Below are positions 43,741 through 55,557 of a DNA stretch of 64,000 bases, piece after piece; position 1 is the first letter of the stretch; every line of letters begins with the position of its first letter. The notes under the pieces were generated by a model, which saw only the letters and a program-made list of their open reading frames with translations, was not told the DNA's origin and ran no database searches. Made by a program: the position numbers and the translations under genes. The stretch spans positions 74,598,698-74,662,697 of the forward strand of contig OX375877.1 of assembly GCA_947359465.1 (NCBI GenBank), in the 5' to 3' direction. Origin of the DNA: Metellina segmentata (lineage: Eukaryota > Arthropoda > Arachnida > Araneae > Tetragnathidae).

Positions 43741-43963
43741 TGGTTGGTTCGCTTCGTTTTAGTGATGCAAGGCCACAGTCGGCAATGCTGTTCCAGTCAT
43801 AAGACAGACAATACTAATTAACATACACACTAAGAAAGTTTTACTGTCACAGAAGAAATAACTACAACCAGGGAAGAATCTAACTTGACAGGAATTGAAC
43901 CTGCGGAGTCAACAACTCGCAGGTTTCTAGCACAATGGCGTATCCACTGAGTCACGACGGCAC
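43741..43963 (-). repeat. SINE-B, full length, minus
   Basis: The minus strand starts GTGCCGTCGTGACTCAGTGG (A box), has a perfect B box GGTTCAATTCC after GACTCCGCA, and continues TTCTTCCCTGGTTGTAGTTA, TTTCTTCTGTGACAGTAAAA and GTATTGTCTGTCTTATGACT to the 3' end CGAACCAACCA. This is the best reference copy of the family. The head overlaps the start of the tandem duplication that follows. Confidence 0.85.
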
Positions 43964-44540
43964 TATCATCAATAAATTTGATTGGTAGGCATTTGATTAA
44001 CGTCGCATTGGAGCAACCCAACGGCCAGCAACTCACAGGTGTACCCACTGAGGCGCTACGATCTCATTATCCATAAATTTGTGGAGACAACAATATAATA
44101 TTCCCCAGAAAGCACATCTTATTCCTCTTATGCGCGAGCCTATAAAACATTCCATCAATGTCTTCGAGATCAAGATGCCTCTTTGTGGACTTGGGAAAAA
44201 AAATCTTCACCGAAACAGGAATTGAACCTGCGGTGTCAACAACTCGCAGGTTTCTAGCACAATGGCGTATCCACTGAGTCACGACGGCACTATCATCAAT
44301 AAATTTGGTTGGTAGGCATTTGATTAACGTCGCATTGGAGCAACCCAACGGCCAACAACTCACATGTGTACCCACTGAGGCGCTACGATCTCATTATCCA
44401 TAAATTTGGAGACAACAATATAATATTCCCCAGAAAGCACATCTTATTCCTCTTATGCGCGAGCCTATAAAACATTCCATCAATGTCTTCGAGATCAAGA
44501 TGCCTCTTTGTGGATTTGTGGAAAAAAATCTTCCCCGAGA
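43889..44540. repeat. Segmental tandem duplication, unit about 326 bp, two copies
   Basis: The unit starting CAGGAATTGAACCTGCGG at 43889 recurs at 44216. It contains, in order, the SINE-B head, AATAAATTTG(A/G)TTGGTAGGC, a SINE-A 3' scrap (TTAACGTCGCATTGGAGCAA), CCCACTGAGGCGCTACGATC and a CCTATAAAACATTCCATCAA segment. The copies differ by a 2-bp indel and a few substitutions, so the duplication is recent. Confidence 0.92.
44090..44540 (-). other. Duplicated minus-strand open frame of unknown origin
   Basis: Both copies of the duplication keep the same open minus frame. It reads KSTKRHLDLEDIDGMF, then YRLAHKRNKMCFLGNIILLS, for about 45 codons (about 44195-44095 and 44530-44420), with no stop in either. 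I do not recognise it. It could be a coding-exon remnant or simply an unbroken stretch in young duplicates. Confidence 0.3.
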
Positions 44541-45228
44541 CCAATTCTTTTCGGAAGCAATGGTTGGGTCTCCGCAAGAAAAAGCTACAAGCGCCTTCCG
44601 TAAACTCTCAGACAAATACCCAACCGAACGTGACCGGACTGAATCGAGCGACCGGAATGGGCCGTCCGAATCGAAGCACGTCTTCCGTCAATCGAATTGG
44701 TTTATAAAAGGGTTATAGGGAATGAGGTTGGGGAAGCCTCGGCACATGCACGGCTGAAGTGCAGATTGAAATGGTAAAGAGCTGGACCGTATTTGGGGCA
44801 ATGTTTTCGGGTGCTTTAAAAAGGAGCGAACGATATCATATTTTTCGTGACACAAAAACATGTTTTTCTGTCAAAACACGAATTTTTCAATCTGTAAGCA
44901 ATAAGAGGCTTTTTCTGTCGGACCGCAGTGTTTTTGTGATGGAACGTGCTTCGTATTCCTGGCGTGATGTCATTTGACTTGTTTTTTAACGATCCGTTAG
45001 CAGCACTGGTCTTGGCTGATGAAGCAGGACATTTATCAATGTTAAGAAATGATAAAGTGACTAAAAATAGTTATTTATAAATTTAAATAATACAGATTTT
45101 TGCAGTTATTTTGTGGCTAAAATGTGCTTAAATCTTCTGTGGCAAGAAGGGATATGTCTGACTATTAATGGGTTCAAAGTAGTGAAGTTAGTCATTATAG
45201 TTTTAAAAATAATATATTCTTACAATGG
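44541..45228. other. GC-richer stretch with TATA-like box and short ORF
   Basis: 44560-44760 is the least A+T-rich 200 bp nearby. TTTATAAAAG lies at 44701-44710. About 60 bp downstream an ATG at 44771 opens a 68-codon frame (MVKSWTVFGAMFSGALKRSE at its start) to a stop at 44975. A 26-bp near-palindrome lies within it. I recognise no protein family. It may be a small promoter-proximal exon or an ancient repeat. Confidence 0.25.
44848..44873. repeat. 26-bp near-perfect palindrome
   Basis: TGACAC-AAAAACATGTTTTT-CTGTCA pairs with its own reverse complement at 24 of 26 positions; only the two C residues beside the A/T tracts mismatch. Confidence 0.8.
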
Positions 45229-45962
45229 TACAGCTGCAGTGTACGTTTATTGCGGTGGCAACAGTCTTGGCGATTCTTTTGGCGCACCTCTAGGAGCGAG
45301 TTACGGCACGTTGGGCAAATGGAAGGTTTAAATTTTCATTTTGATTGTTCAAGGAAGTTCTTTGAAGATCCGTTAAAATTGTTTGATTTCATTGGTTCGT
45401 TTAAAATTTTTTCTTTGATCCCATTGGTTATTTTAATTTTAAAATAACCTTTGATAGCATTGGTCCTTTAAAATTGTTTTCTTTGATTTCATTGGTTCAT
45501 TTAATGGTTTTTCACCAGTTGTGGAATTTTCTTTTAATATTAGATTTTTCGCCGTACAGTTCTGCCGTATCAGTATGATTTCTTGCATTCCGTTAAAACT
45601 AATTACTTTCTTTTGTAAAAAAAAATTTCGATTTAGGCTTATTACTTTTTATGGACTTAAAAAATAAATTTTTCAAAATGTTCACAAATGTGTTTTGGAG
45701 CTTTCTTTTTCAGTTGTAATAAGAACTTTCTTTTGTAAAAAAATTTCAGTTTAAATTTATTACTTTTTGTAAAAGTTTTTATAAAATAAATTTTTCAAAA
45801 CTTTCTTAAATGTGTTTTGAAACATTCATTTTCCGTTGTAATAAGAAAAATATTGGTGAAATAAAATGATTTTTGAAATAATCATTTCCTTGGCATTTTT
45901 AGAAATATGCCAAAAAATTTCAAAGGCCGTTGCCATCGCTATAAACGTAGACTGCAGCTGTA
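45229..45962. mobile_element. Long-TIR MITE, copy 2 (about 734 bp)
   Basis: The left end TACAGCTGCAGTGTACGTTT then GCGGTGGCAACAGTCTTGGC, and the right end, reverse-complemented as TACAGCTGCAGTCTACGTTT then GCGATGGCAACGGCC, match over about 55 bp. The outer TA on both sides fits a TA duplication. The inside contains several copies of TTTGATTTCATTGGTTC(A/G)TTT in direct repeat (45382-45510) and a repeated block ending TCGTTGTAATAAGAA-like. No transposase. Confidence 0.82.
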
Positions 45963-47428
45963 CCCTTACAATCAAATCTAAATGAATCTACGAATCTGAA
46001 TTACAACTGTTTGTATCCTAGTATGCTAATTTGTGATAAAGAGAAATATTCAGATTAAGATTCTGAGAAGTAGCCATTTTGATTAACCCATTTTGCCGTG
46101 ACACGGAAGAAAAAAACTACGTACTTTTAATTGAAGAATAAAGCTTGTGTAATTAGGAAGAAAATGTAAAGAACCTCACAAGTGTACTGTGATGTTATTT
46201 GTTAAAAAAACATCACGACTAATGTATGATAAAAATGATTTCAGAACATCGACAGTAGAAAAATTCCAAATAATAAATTTCGAACTGATATACGTTAGTT
46301 GATTGGTCTACGCCAATTAGATGGAACGCCAAACATCACCAAATCGGCGATAAACTACGTTTTAATGTAACCCCCTATGGTAACAGGAAGTAAAATACAC
46401 GTATCCGTCTAGATGGTTTTGCTTGCACTGAAAATCACTCTCTAAAGAAAATAAACCTGAAAACACAAATTTACTTTTATGAATAAGCATTTAATAAATT
46501 TGATACATTATTAATTGGAATGGGTTCTGTTTTTTTTAATACATTTCACATTTGCTTTGACAAAAAATACAGATGCACTACCACTCAAAATAAAGTTATA
46601 ATTAACCAAATGTATTTCTAAATTTATAAATTAAATTCCAAAACATGTATTTAACATACCACTTAAGACACCAGTAAAATTTACTGTCTATTGTCAGTCT
46701 AACACAAGAACTGCTCCCGAGACTAAGTCTGGGGGAGAGACTATAGAACCAGGGATCGTACACTTTGAGTAGGGGTGACTCTCAGAGAAGACTTAAATTA
46801 ATTTTGTTTTCCACCATACTTATTGAGCCAACCACCACCATTATTGAGGAATATCTTATTAATGTCGAAAGTGAGTAAATCTTGTCGGCGACAAGTAAAA
46901 CTTTTATCAAATACATTTGCCAGAGAAAAATTTGAATTAATTTGTATGGAAAATTAGATTTAGTACGTTTTTATGGAAACAGATTGTAGTGATTGTAGCA
47001 ATTCTTATTGTGTACAGAGTAATTTTGCCAGCAAACAATGTACACCAACTGCCGTGATAGTGGTGAAGTGCTTAGTATGCTTGTGTAAAATATTATGGTG
47101 AAAACAGCAGGAATAAAAGTTGTTACTTTAAGAGGACTGGGTACTTTCAAAACAATTTTTGCCTAATTGTTACAGATTTTACACATAAATTCTGATTTTA
47201 ATTTAACAGTATCTTTAAAGTTTGGTCTAAAAATTTAAAGTTGTTCGGAAGCTTACGTAACACGTGGTAAACAATTTCGAAAAAAATTATTAAAAAATGA
47301 TACTGTTTGTCCATGTGCTGCAATTTTCTAAGTATTATCAAACTTTTATTTCACATAATTGTTTGCACACACATATATATAAAAATCAAATTAACTCAAA
47401 TTGATAAGTGTATCAATAATATTGTAAT
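45963..47428. other. AT-rich interval, nothing recognised
   Basis: No ORF, terminal repeat or SINE seen in about 1.5 kb. Confidence 0.45.
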
Positions 47429-47470
47429 ACCCCGTTGTGTTGCTTCAGTTCGACATTAATTAAATAACAA
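47429..47470 (+). repeat. SINE-A 3' end fragment, plus
   Basis: CCCCGTTGTGTTGCTTCAGT then TCGACATTAATTAAATAAC is the last 40 bp of SINE-A. Confidence 0.65.
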
Positions 47471-47514
47471 TCAACCACTTGATTCTAAAAATAATAATGC
47501 TTGAAAAATTTGGC

Positions 47515-47541
47515 AAAAAAAAAAAAAAAAAAAAAAAAAAA
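47515..47541. repeat. Poly(A) tract, 27 A
   Basis: An uninterrupted run of 27 A. It begins 45 bp after the SINE-A fragment, but that family lacks poly(A) tails and no retrocopy precedes it, so its origin is unclear. Confidence 0.9.
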
Positions 47542-50500
47542 CTTTTGAGAGTTTTACTGCACCCTTAATTAAGTTAATCGTTTTCCGAACTGGCATAGAA
47601 ATATTGGATAGAGTTTCTTCATAAATGCTAAATTGCTATTTGTAGGATTAGTGAACATGGCATAAACATTGCATAGCAACTACCGTAATAACAAAAACTT
47701 GGTATATTCGTATACAAAAAAATGTAAATGCACCGATTAAAGTTTGTTCATTTCAATTCACGGCCATTATGTTTATAAATTATGAAACCTGGACCCAATT
47801 TTTGTTTTTAACCAATGCCTCCTAAATAGTAGTTCTTCTAGTCAAGTAAGAAGACGAATATGTCTTCGAATATGACGAATATGTTGATTTCAAAACAAAG
47901 TTGTAGTCGAAGAACAATCATTGTACTAAATTTAATGAGGCAATTATAAAAGCCCCCCCCCACTACAGTTTTATAAAGAAAAACTTAAATTTAATCCCAT
48001 GAAACGATCCAATTAGCTCTCATGAAGCAAAAACCCATATTAAACAAACGATATCTTTTTCTTGGAATATCGATGAATTAGTGAACTTCCCTAATGAACT
48101 AGTAAACGGCAGAAAGTTTAAAAATATAAAAAATAGAAGCAATTTTAGTATAAAAGGAATTTTGAATTAAAAAAACTAGTCTTATGTTAAAAAACTCTTA
48201 GAATAATGAAAATATTAATTCCTCGAAACCCAAGCAGTGTTGACCTTTAGAGTAGGTCAAGTGATCGAACTGTAACGTTTAATCAGCTACGATTTGCAGA
48301 AAATGAGAAGCCATTTCTCTAATTAGGTGTTAGGCCTCAAAGAATAAAATAATATGAAAACGTTAGCTTAGTAGAAGTTGATAAAAAAAACTTTCTAGAT
48401 TAGAGTAAAGCTGTTATCAGCGAAAATAGGGAAGTGAGAAAATTTCAATGGAAAAAGGCGAATCGTTAAGCAAACATGGTTTAGGATTCAGTTGAAAAGC
48501 TTAGTACGAAAATAGAAGTGGGGCCATATGTAAAAATATACTGTTCTTTGCACATAAAATCAATTTGAAAGTAAACGGGGACTTGAGATTATTTTTATCC
48601 AAAGATAAAGGTTACTATTTATACACTGCAGTGAAATATATTTTGTCTACCCATGTATTTAAATTACGATTGAAAACTAAAACACAATATATGTCTGTCT
48701 CTCATAGATATGAACACAGATTTGTATAAAAGAAGATAAATAAATCAAATATAATTTAGTCCAATTAAAGTCCACGAGATGCCTATGTGTCTACAGGAAG
48801 GTTCACGTGGGGTAAATGCTTTTCATAAGTGTTTAGTAGGTTTATTAGTAAGTAATTTTGACGGATAGATACTGCCACCCTGGACGGTTTCCCGATATTA
48901 CATTATCCAAGATGGCGACTACCGAATCACAAACATGTTCTATCTCTGTTGAATATCTAGACCCTGATTTACGTGGAAATTAGGTTAATATTATATTGTG
49001 TATATGGGTAATACCAACACTTTAATATAGGGTTTTGGATTTTACTTAGAATTATTGTTATACATTTTATCATGCAGCGAAAAAAAGCCGTTTTTTTTTT
49101 CGTCCATTAGACATGTTAGAGTATATCCAAATTAAATTTTGTAAGTTCTATACAATCATTTTAAATGCCTACTCTGGCAGAAAAGTGTCTAGTAACCTCA
49201 GTTTTCTTTCAAATTCATAGATATTTTGAATAATTTACGAAGATACACTAAAAGTTGGTCTGCAGAACCAAAACCATCTTGTTTCACTTCAAAATAAAAT
49301 TAATAAGGATTTAATGAGAATAAACATGGTCATCAATACATTAATGATGAAGGTTGGTATAGCAAATATGATCTCAATAAATGTCTCTTGACACTCCTAA
49401 TTGCTTGGAAAATCATCAATGTCCGTATTCGTCGCGGATTGGCTCACCCACAGTCCGAGTTAGTATAGGTTTCGATGGTTAGCCTGTTCACAACTATATT
49501 ACGTTTATTTCTGGTTTAAGTTTTTTTTTCCATACGTTGTTTAACCTTTCATCTTCCACGCCTCCTTTATTGGCCAAAGTATATTTACTTATGCTTTGAT
49601 TTTATCCATATTGTTTCTTTCATGTATTGAATGGTGAGGTGCCATTTATGTGCCACGTTCGTTATATATTTACATTCCATAAATTTGGCTGCAAAAAATT
49701 ATTTACACAAAATTTTACAAATATAGAGTTGTGAAGAGAGAAACCCTTCCACATAGCACAAAACGAATGTAAAATTTATAAAGTGACAGTTAAAGTTTAC
49801 CTCGAGTAATTCCACCGAATTCTTCCAGCGGTGTATTATGAATAAAAATCCTAATACACCCGATGAGGCACTTAATATGAGTGTTAGAATCGACTGAAAG
49901 GCATGGACTTTGGAAGCAAATGGAAAGGTACGTGAATTAAGACCAGAGTATTTCAAACAGCGCTTTAAAACAAAGACGACCTTCTTGGTACCTCATCAGT
50001 AACAGGATATTAAAATCGAAGGCTCGGGTTCTAATAATTTTGATCCCCAGCAGCACGTTCGAAAGTCATTACGACTCTGTCGGGCACTTTCAAAGAGAGA
50101 GTTCTGCATCCTTTTCGTGCATCTTCCTTCTTGGAAGAAAGCGTTCATTAAAATTCCTTGATTTAGGATGAAGAGTTCTCAGAACAAAAGTTGAGGTTGC
50201 GCAATGCTTAATACTTGAAATGACGCAAGAAATTCCGGCTCTGGCGAATGCTTTCATTTTAAAGTCTGGCTCATGTCTTAAATCATGCGTCGCAATTAGG
50301 TGGATTGTTTAGTCAATTGAACGGAATTTAAAGTTATCACGCCAATTAATTTCAACACTAATGATCTGAAGACTTTGTGATAGATTAATGCTAATGAAAT
50401 ATCAACGCTATTAATTTGTAATAAGTATTAAACATACATTAATTGTAGTAATTAGTGTTCATTCAAAGAAATAAGTTCCAGGTATGAGAACTAAAAGTTG

Positions 50501-51934
50501 TATGCAGTGGAGGTCCCCGAAAAATTAAAGGAAGAAGAAAAGGTAAACAAAAGGTGATTTCCTTTAAAAAATTACTCAAATGTGTTCTAAATCGCTGATA
50601 TTAATCATAATGATGTAAACTTCATACGATGACTTACAGATCCACTAATAACTTCCACTTAATATGATATAATATAGCGTAAAAGTATTTGACCAATTTA
50701 TTAAATGTTTTTATGCTTAGTAATCCTCTTTAATCTGCCATCAAACGACGAAAGGAATTGGGTTATCAAAGATGTACAAATTAAGAAACAAATTAAAATT
50801 AAGTTCAGAAAAAGTACAGGCTATCAAGTAACAAATATGTAGGAATCAGAAAATGTATTTAATAAATTCATGGAATTAATTACATTTCCTGATTCCGAAA
50901 TATTTTATAGTTGATAGCACATATTATTTAATAAATTTATCGAATTATTTTAATACATTTAATCACTTTTAGTCACATGAGTTATAAAATGAAGTAGCTA
51001 TTTTCCTTCTCTGTCAGTTCGAATGCATAACAATTTTAAAAATACATTACTACTTCCTATGTCTGAAACTTTATTTAACAAATAATTAAAAATCCATTCT
51101 TGCAAAATTAAAGGTGTAGACGTCATATAAGAAACTGATATGCCACCTATATACATGTCGTAGTAGCAGAATTAGACATGGATGGGAGTGGTTTTGGATG
51201 GTTCATAGAATCCTCTGAATAGTTTCATAGGGAAGATATGGCTTAAAATTCAGAAGTGGAGCGGCTAAAAATTCCACGAAGAGTTCATTAAATCCAAGAG
51301 GATGATCACAATGGAATATATCCTAGTTCGTTGAGATATTTTGTTGTGACTAGGGCGTTTGGAACGACAGAGAGCTCCTTATTTAAAGGGTTACGTGAGA
51401 AGAATGAAAATTTAAAATTTGATCAGCTAGGGGGTTTAGGGGATTTAGAGTAAGATTATTGGATTAAGGATGGCAGAGAAGGAAAGGTTTCAATTAAGTC
51501 GCATGTGCATGTCAAGTGTTACGGTAAACTGCATAAGCGATCCGAAAAAGGAAGAAGTAAGGAACTCGAGTGAGCGAGTCTGTTTAATGTCATGGATAGC
51601 GAGGTAGGAAAACTCAAATTTGAAAGTGGTGACAAGATGTATTGGGTACATGTGTCTCTAACAACGAAGCTAAAACTGCAGGTGAAAAGGGGATAAAAAG
51701 ACAATTATTATTGACTTAACGTGACTTAAATGTGGGGAATATAATATTTCAAGGGGTTAAATTTCAGTACCGTATCATGCATTTCATGAAGTTTTATTGA
51801 ATAAAGTACAAAGAACCGCTGTGAGTATTATGGGTAAAGATATCCATTTCACTAAAGTGGGAATAGCTATCAATAGAATTAATACAAATATAAAAATATC
51901 TTGTCTAAGCATTCATTGGATTAGACTAAAACGG
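47542..51934. other. 4.4-kb interval without recognisable features
   Basis: No ORF above about 85 codons and no repeat ends or SINE boxes. A run of nine C lies near 47954. 49990-50470 is closer to even composition and rich in TAAT cores; it is the best candidate in the window for non-transposon, possibly regulatory, DNA, but this is only a compositional impression. Confidence 0.4.
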
Positions 51935-52100
51935 ACTAGATCTAGATGGTCGAGATACCTCGTCATAAGAAGAAAACTAACCATATCTTGATTTCGTAAT
52001 CATGGGAAAATCGACAACATCTGAGGACATTTCGTCATTTACAAAATTGCTCAGATCTTGATGAACGAATTATCTCGTCGAAACCGCTTGAAGGGTTAAA
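51935..52100 (+). repeat. Unclassified repeat R1, copy 2
   Basis: Contains GGTCGAGATACCTCGTCATA, then AGATCTTGATGAACGAATTA, CTCGTCGAAACC and TTGAAGGGTTAA. The last 50 bp align with 53310-53362 and the AGATCTT block with 24640-24855 (minus). Confidence 0.55.
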
Positions 52101-52574
52101 TTATGACGATCTCGCTTTTTTGGTGTATTTTTAATAAGGACATTCAAGAATTACTTATCAATACTCGCTGATATGGGGAAACGGTTCTTTGTGCTACCAT
52201 TGAAACGGAGATCTTACAGACAAGTACTTTTATATTTCCAGTTCTGACCCTAGGCATTTTTATCATCACTTTTTTTTGCCGCAGATTGGTCAGACTTCGC
52301 TTTTGCGTCATGAAAAATCGATCAATCAATAGCTTCACTTTTCTTAAATTTTCTCGCCAAGTTTATTATTCTGGTATGATCCTCTCCTCACTCCGAACCT
52401 TTCATCTATCTCCTCTATTCTGTTATTTTTTAAAGGGTATAACTGCTTAATATATATTAAATATTAAGGTTTTATATTAATACAATCCAAATTTCATTAC
52501 CCGCTTTACATAATGTATTTTGATGCAATGAAGTCTCCTTTTATCTAGTACCACAATACTTTTTATCTAGATAC
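52101..52574. other. Unannotated spacer
   Basis: Nothing recognised. Confidence 0.4.
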
Positions 52575-53232
52575 AATCTATAACAAAAAAAAATCGACGC
52601 ACCAAGAAGAAGTTGTCTGATTGCGATAAAAATTGGTGGATGTAAAGAACATACATAGAAAAACAAGCAATTAAAATTTCAGAACAATTAAATGATTTAT
52701 TTCAGAGTTTGACCATTACAAAGGGAGGAAGTCAATAAGACGTTGGTCCACATCTGGCCTGGATGCAAGCTGTCACCCGGCGTGGAATAGAGTGAAAAAG
52801 TTCCCGGATGGTATCCTGCGGAATTTCTTGCCAAAATTGACAATAACTGTCGGGCTAAATGATCAATATTCCAGGATGGTTGCAATCGCCTTCCCATAAC
52901 GTCCCAAATTTGCTCTAAGGGCGAGATATCAGGAGACCTAGTAGGCCAAGGAAGTGTTGGGAAAACTTGAAGACAATTCATAGCAACACGTGCCGTGTGT
53001 GGCTGGCCATTATCTTGTTGAAAAGTAAAACCGGGGTGTCGCAAAAGAGCGGTAACACAATAGGTAGTAGGATATCGTCTACGTACCATTGTGCTGTAAT
53101 TGTCCCAGAAATATGACTACTAAAGAGGTCCGGCTAACAAAGGAGACGGAACAACAGTCCATAACGCCCTGTTGTGGGCATATGTGGTGTGCTATTGTAA
53201 GCGCAGAATCCCCACACTGCCCTGGACGTCTG
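52575..53232 (-). mobile_element. Truncated Tc1 element, relative of 13285-14667
   Basis: The left end CAATCTATAACAAAAAAAAA then TCGACGCACCAAGAAGAAGT corresponds to the terminal repeat of the element at 13285. Sequence similarity continues through the transposase C-terminal half and stops abruptly after CCTGGACGTCT at 53231, where R1 repeat sequence begins. The right half, including the N-terminal coding part and right end, is lost. Confidence 0.85.
52697..53231 (-). pseudogene. Tc1 transposase C-terminal half
   Basis: The frame from 53089 reads FTFQQDNGQPHTARVAMNCL (second catalytic Asp), then TLPWPTRSPDISPLEQIWDV (Glu) and MGRRLQPS, followed by a shifted tail. The first-Asp region is not recognisable; upstream sequence to 53231 is out of frame. 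It shares the short Asp-to-Glu spacing of the 13-kb copy. Confidence 0.85.
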
Positions 53233-53236
53233 TTGA

Positions 53237-53362
53237 CCTAATATTGTTCTCGTGATCATAAAAAAAATGTGCAATACCATGATAATGAGATACGTAGTCA
53301 TTAGTGAAATTAGTCGGATATTGATGAACAAACAATCCCTCGAAACCCCTTGGAGGGTTAAC
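53237..53362 (+). repeat. Unclassified repeat R1, copy 3
   Basis: GATAATGAGATACGTAGTCA, then GATATTGATGAACAAACAAT and CCTCGAAACCCCTTGGAGGG then TTAA follows the order of the copy at 51935-52100. The two copies flank the truncated Tc1. Confidence 0.5.
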
Positions 53363-53399
53363 CTTGTATCATTAAACCCAACTAACCAACATTTCTGAG

Positions 53400-53790
53400 C
53401 CTGTTTTGGCTCTACTCCACAATGTGGTTAGGGGGACTATCAAGGGTTTACTCAATGCCGAGTCCTACCATACATGGCTTCTTTCTAATTATCAAAGACA
53501 AGCCAAAGAAATCAATCAACAATCTCCCTGGGAAAGACCGAGGGAACTGCTGAAATTGAACAGAAAAGAAATCAGGATAGCTATTGGACTTCTAACTGGC
53601 CACTGTACCCTAAATAGACACCTCAACCGTATGGGTGTTATTGATGACCCATTATGTCAAGGCTGTCGGTTGAAGGAGTAAAGCCTGTACATGTCTTATG
53701 TGATTGTGATTACTACTCTGCCCAACGATTCGAATATATGGGATACCAGTGTAACTAACTCTGGGAACTATCAAACATTCCGATCAGGTA
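53400..53790 (+). pseudogene. Non-LTR retrotransposon RNase-H-end fragment
   Basis: The frame to 53681 carries WERPRELLKLNRKEIRIAIG, LLTGHCTLNRHLNRMGVIDD and PLCQGC. It continues after a one-base shift as KPVHVLCDCDYYSAQRFEYMG, completing a C..C......HVLC.C knuckle. This order is typical of the C-terminus of I/Jockey/R1-like LINE ORF2 proteins with an RNase H domain. Everything upstream is absent. It differs from the LINE tail at 19621. Confidence 0.75.
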
Positions 53791-54369
53791 TGTGCTGAAA
53801 TTTATTTAGACTATCAGTCTTTAGTGGATCAGTAAGGTATCAGTACAATAGACTATTTGTCGCGGTGCTTGCACTCTTCGGAGTCACCCTACAATAAGTC
53901 ATTAGTCAATCAAAATTCCTTTGGAGTTCTTTCAGACTCTGAAGCAGTTAAACACACCTAGCCAAATCCCGTTGTTGAGAGTGCTAAATCCTGAAAAAAA
54001 CCTAAATAAATGAGGAAGATATCACCTATCACACAGTCATATAATAATAGCGATTCCGGACAATTTTTGTTCGAAAAATTTGTATACATTAATCAGTGCC
54101 TTTTACAAAATGAGTAAGAATGCGCTATTACGGAATTTCATAATTTTGGGGGAAATATTACTATTTACATATTTTGGGGGAAATATTACTATTTACATAT
54201 TTTGTATCTACTCCATTCCCCAGTTTCTCATACACTGGATAAAGCTCCTTTACCTTCCATAAGATATCTATTATATTAAGAATTACAATAGAACCTTGAT
54301 TATCCGAGCTTCTATTAACCAAGTGCCCGTGATATCCGAGCCGAATTTGATAGCGACATTTTCAAAGCA
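53791..54369. other. Spacer with a 28-bp direct duplication
   Basis: A block starting ATTTTGGGGGAAATATTACT is tandemly duplicated with period 28 (54143-54204). Otherwise nothing recognised. Confidence 0.6.
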
Positions 54370-55557
54370 TCTCTACTATTATAAAAGTAAGTATTTGTTT
54401 CCTTTACGCTAAGTCCTGACGATTCTATGGCACCTACAGCAATGGGATTTGGCACACAGGTAGTCCAGTTGTTTTGCAACTGTGGGCCGCTTCGAATTTT
54501 AAAATTCAATCTAGAACATTTTAAATGAATTTAATGAAATTTAATTATTATTGAATGAAACAGCATAGAAGACCACAGATTCAAATTAATTTTTTTCGTT
54601 TCCATTTTTATTTTGGTGGTTCTCCAGCAGACGATAAAAAGCAAATAAACTTTTAACTGGAGTTATTTAATACTTTTTCCTATCTCCAAGACCGTTAGAG
54701 ATTGAGTAAAAATTTCAACGGATTTGTAATCTGCGGAAAATTTTACATTAGATCGATACCTAAAAATATAATTTTCTTTAAATAAATAAAATTTTTAAAT
54801 TGAATATATTTTAAATTTTTGCAAGAGATTGTGACGTTACGTCAACTTTTGCGTTAAAAAAATAAACACATTATATTTACTGTCCTCTTACGATTTCAGC
54901 GAAAGGAAGCAAAAAAAATAAACATTTTGGCTTAAAAAATAATAAACGCATTGCTTAGTTCTTTTTTTGTAAAATCGGGATTGTAAAGATCTATTGAAAA
55001 TTTCAACGGATTTGAAATCTGTTTAAAATTTGACGCCAGAATGATACCTTATACGTTTGATTTTCTTTTTACTAAACAATTTTTCAATTAAATATTTTCG
55101 CAAGAGACTGACGTCACGCCGAATTCACATTTGGTTTCCTATGCAACTCCGTTATGGCTATTATCCAATATGCGAAGCAAACCATAGATCATAATATTCG
55201 TAATTTCGTTTGCGATGCAAATCAACTCCTCGAACAACGCCATGATAGCTGTTATCGTATTTTGGCAGCATTTGACAGTGACGAGGTTATCACGGCGTTG
55301 CCCGTGGTGTTGGTTTGTGAAGCAAACCAAATTGGAATTATCAGTTAATTCATTTCAATTGGCTTCGAATTTCCTTGTGGTTTGCGTAGCAAACCATCAC
55401 CAAGGCCTACGCCATTATGGCTTGTATCCAAGAGGCTACGAATTCGTAGCAATCACCGGGGGTTAGCGAGCAGTGGACACACCTGACCCCACGAAAAAAA
55501 CTGTCACGGGCAACGCCTTGATGGCCACTCAGTTAGTTAGTGGTTAGCAGTGGCTAG
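54370..55557 (+). mobile_element. Helitron (family HelA), chimeric with a HelB-like inner end
   Basis: The 5' end, A then TCTCTACTATTATAAAAGTA, matches 475 and 24453. The 5' module (AATGGGATTTGGCACACAGG) follows. Near 55450-55475 a HelB-type motif (CACCGGGGGTTAGCGAGCAG) appears with its hairpin destroyed. The element then continues through GTCACGGGCAACGCC to the HelA-type end GGCCACTCAGTTAGTTAGTGG then TTAG / GGCTAG. The exact last base is uncertain between 55549 and 55557. Several GGTTTGCGxAGCAAACC hairpins lie inside. No Rep/helicase. Confidence 0.65.

Noticed and set aside
43890..43963. tRNA-like sequence with good A and B boxes
   Set aside because: No cloverleaf could be drawn with a matching acceptor stem, and the sequence continues into the SINE-B body; the same head recurs in other copies. 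It is a SINE head and not a tRNA gene. The same applies to the heads at 5515, 26985, 31690 and 31850.
47515..47541. Poly(A) tail of a processed pseudogene
   Set aside because: The sequence before it has no coding resemblance and no target duplications were found.
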